A stretch of 7,359 nt of DNA, taken from positions 1-7,359 of the forward strand of contig JBBDNZ010000028.1 in assembly GCA_040877285.1 (NCBI GenBank). The letters are read 5' to 3'. Positions within the stretch are counted from its first letter, which is position 1. Each line of letters starts with the position of its first letter. The notes beneath the pieces are model-generated. The model ran no database searches. It saw only the letters and a program-made list of their open reading frames with translations, and had not been told where the DNA came from. Below, piece by piece: positions 6,012 to 7,359 of the stretch. A program made the translations under genes and the position numbers. This stretch comes from CANKHA01 sp040877285. GTDB lineage: Bacteria; Pseudomonadota; Alphaproteobacteria; Rhizobiales; Xanthobacteraceae.

Positions 6012-6464
6012 ATGATGCTGAACGAGGTCTACAACAACCGCATTTTGGAGCTCGCCGGGAATATCCCCCGGCTGGGACGGCTGGCCGCGGCCGACGCCAC
6101 CGCCACCGCCCATTCCAAGCTGTGCGGCTCCACGGTCACCGTCGATCTGAAGATGGACGACGATACCGTCACCGACTTCGCCCATGAGGTGAAAGCCTGC
6201 GCGCTCGGCCAGGCATCTTCCTCCATCATGGCGCGCAACATCGTCGGGGCGAAGGCGGACGAGCTGCGCGAATTGCGCGAGACGGTGCGGCGGATGCTCA
6301 AGGAAGGCGGCGCGCCGCCCACGGGCAAATGGGCGGACATCGCGGTGCTTGAGCCGGTGCGCGATTACAAGGCGCGGCACGCTTCCACCATGCTCACCTT
6401 CGATGCGGTGGTCTCGGCGATCGACCAGATCGAGCGCCGGCGCGCCGGCGTGGCCGCGGAATAA
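6012..6464 (+). CDS. IscU/NifU-like iron-sulfur cluster scaffold family protein, atypical
   Basis: A 150-residue protein of the IscU/SufU/NifU-N fold. The opening LNEVYNNRILELAGNIPRLG (3-22), the motif KLCGSTVTVDLKM (36-48) and KACALGQASSSIM (61-73) are characteristic of the alphaproteobacterial form. Cluster-ligand cysteines C38 and C63 are present. The third family cysteine, expected in the segment ARHASTMLTF (121-130), appears replaced by Ser (S125), and the Asp after the first cysteine (CGD in IscU) is Ser. It may therefore bind a cluster differently, use another ligand, or act as a carrier. The start could be ATG 6012 or ATG 6015; an upstream in-frame ATG at 5982 would add ten residues and leave almost no leader. 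The Shine-Dalgarno sequence is weak for all. No isc or suf genes are adjacent; folE diverges from it. It converges on the next gene with a 23-bp gap. Confidence 0.88.
   Translation: MMLNEVYNNRILELAGNIPRLGRLAAADATATAHSKLCGSTVTVDLKMDDDTVTDFAHEVKACALGQASSSIMARNIVGAKADELRELRETVRRMLKEGGAPPTGKWADIAVLEPVRDYKARHASTMLTFDAVVSAIDQIERRRAGVAAE
6435..6450. repeat. 16-bp perfect palindrome at the scaffold gene 3' end
   Basis: cgccggcgcgccggcg equals its own reverse complement. It lies inside the last codons of the scaffold gene (ERRRAG), 14 bp before its end. It shares the 14-bp core gccggcgcgccggc with 1828-1841. It has no T run after it; it may be a stable RNA stem or just a product of high GC. Confidence 0.5.
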
Positions 6465-6487
6465 CGACGCTTAGACTCTTGCTTTGA

Positions 6488-7359
6488 TTATTTGGGCTGG
6501 CCGGCGGCCTCAACCGCTTGCGCCGGCTGCAACTCGGCGTGCGCAGCGGATTGCTCGCGGCAACTCGCGGCAAGACGCGGCAGGTTTTGCGCCGCCCCGG
6601 TATTGCCGATCCGAATCGCCGTCTCGACGTCATTGGAAGCCGCGGTCTTCACCGTCAGGGAACGGCTGCCGTCGCGCGCAAGCAACTCCAGAAAATCCGC
6701 CGGAACGACGCCGCGCGCCACCGACTCCAGCTCCCGATCTTCCGGCCGCACCTGCGAGCCCACGACATTCAACGACACCGACTTGCGGCCGACGTAGATG
6801 GCCACCCGCTTGAGCGCATCGCCGCCCGGCTGCGCGCCCGCGCCGCGCCTTTTTTCGAAATAGGCGACGTCGTAGCTGTCCGGAGCGGCCGCGCAGCTAA
6901 AGACGAGGTCGAAGCTGCCGATCTCGTCGCCTTCGAGCGTGAGCGGATGACTCCTGTTCAGAATCGACCGGCCGGATTTTTCGCTGACGGACCAGCCGCC
7001 CGCGACCGGCGAAACGCGCGGCATCGGTGGCGAAGCCGCCGAAGCCGCCGACACCGCCATCGCCTGCGAGCCGGAATCGAGAACGTCGGCCCGCGTATCG
7101 AGCCCCACGCGGCGCAGGTCCGCCGCGGACAATTTGCGCATCGGCTCCCAAGGCGGAATACGCAGCGCGATCTCCAGCAGGTCGATCGAGCCGCCCATCT
7201 CCACCGTATATTGCGCGAGGCGCCCGATGTCGCGCTGCAAGACGACGATGTCTTCCGCGCTGTAGGTTGCGGCGGCCGCATCGTCGCGGCGGTCGCCGAG
7301 CCAAATCTCATGCACCAGCACTTGCGCTTCCGGCGGAACGAAGCGCTGCTTGCCGGCCA
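6488..7359 (-). CDS. Hypothetical protein, C-terminal part; possible ClpP/crotonase-fold periplasmic family (runs off right edge)
   Basis: The minus-strand frame is open from the window edge to a TAA at 6490-6488, about 289 residues, and its true start lies outside. The visible N-terminal piece, VPPEAQVLVHEIWLGDRRDD, followed by a helical stretch ending in EMGGSIDLLEIALRIPPWEP, resembles the second half of ClpP-like predicted periplasmic proteins (COG3904 type) of Rhizobiales; the His in VLVH would match the histidine of the ClpP fold. The nucleophile region would be beyond the edge, so activity cannot be judged. After a low-complexity linker (SAASAASPP) comes a second region with FDLVFSCAAAPDSYDVAYFEKR and further beta-like segments that I do not recognise. 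The tail is rich in Ala and Gln. The GTG at 7321 is not a credible start because the frame continues upstream in good coding sequence. The family call is tentative. Confidence 0.6.
   Translation of the reverse strand, partial: AGKQRFVPPEAQVLVHEIWLGDRRDDAAAATYSAEDIVVLQRDIGRLAQYTVEMGGSIDLLEIALRIPPWEPMRKLSAADLRRVGLDTRADVLDSGSQAMAVSAASAASPPMPRVSPVAGGWSVSEKSGRSILNRSHPLTLEGDEIGSFDLVFSCAAAPDSYDVAYFEKRRGAGAQPGGDALKRVAIYVGRKSVSLNVVGSQVRPEDRELESVARGVVPADFLELLARDGSRSLTVKTAASNDVETAIRIGNTGAAQNLPRLAASCREQSAAHAELQPAQAVEAAGQPK
7032..7058 (-). repeat. Short 9-bp tandem repeat in the Ala/Ser linker
   Basis: gaagccgcc occurs twice in tandem (7032-7049), followed by a related gacaccgcc. It encodes the AVSAASAAS linker between the two regions of the partial protein. 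Slippage could change linker length. Confidence 0.5.

Noticed and set aside
1..7359. CRISPR array, prophage, insertion sequence, toxin-antitoxin or defence island
   Set aside because: No spaced direct repeats, transposase or integrase motifs, terminal inverted repeats or small paired genes are visible; the genes look like ordinary chromosomal content with even base composition.

Overview
The window is GC-rich, gene-dense chromosomal DNA from an alphaproteobacterium. Hyphomicrobiales (Rhizobiales) relatives seem most likely, because a DUF2336 gene, a soluble SLT transglycosylase, folE-hisI and an IscU-like scaffold gene are arranged as I remember from that order. That placement is from memory, not from a search. 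No RNA gene, insertion sequence, CRISPR array or prophage is visible.

Layout. Minus strand, 1-1699: the N-terminal part of a DUF2336 protein (runs off the left edge), preceded by a lytic transglycosylase gene. The gaps on both sides of the transglycosylase gene hold TTAA-N7-TTAAC-like sequences resembling binding sites of the cell-cycle regulator CtrA. Plus strand, 1877-2749: a CitE-like HpcH/HpaI-family lyase. Its 3' end overlaps by 15 bp the convergent 3' end of a minus-strand B12-binding-type radical SAM gene (2735-4552). Minus strand, 4683-5805: folE then hisI, tightly coupled. Plus strand, 6012-6464: an IscU/NifU-like Fe-S scaffold gene divergent from folE. Minus strand, 6488 to the right edge: the C-terminal part of a protein that may belong to a ClpP/crotonase-fold periplasmic family.

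How the genes relate. folE and hisI form a small operon of two zinc-dependent cyclohydrolases that open purine rings, one for folate/pterin and one for histidine synthesis. The transglycosylase and DUF2336 genes may share CtrA-type control, which would suggest a role in cell-cycle, envelope or flagellar functions. The radical SAM enzyme is the least understood gene here, and its substrate cannot be read from the context. I see no multi-gene system that is clearly new. The points most worth following are the CtrA-like sites, the scaffold protein lacking the third cysteine, and the uncharacterised radical SAM enzyme.
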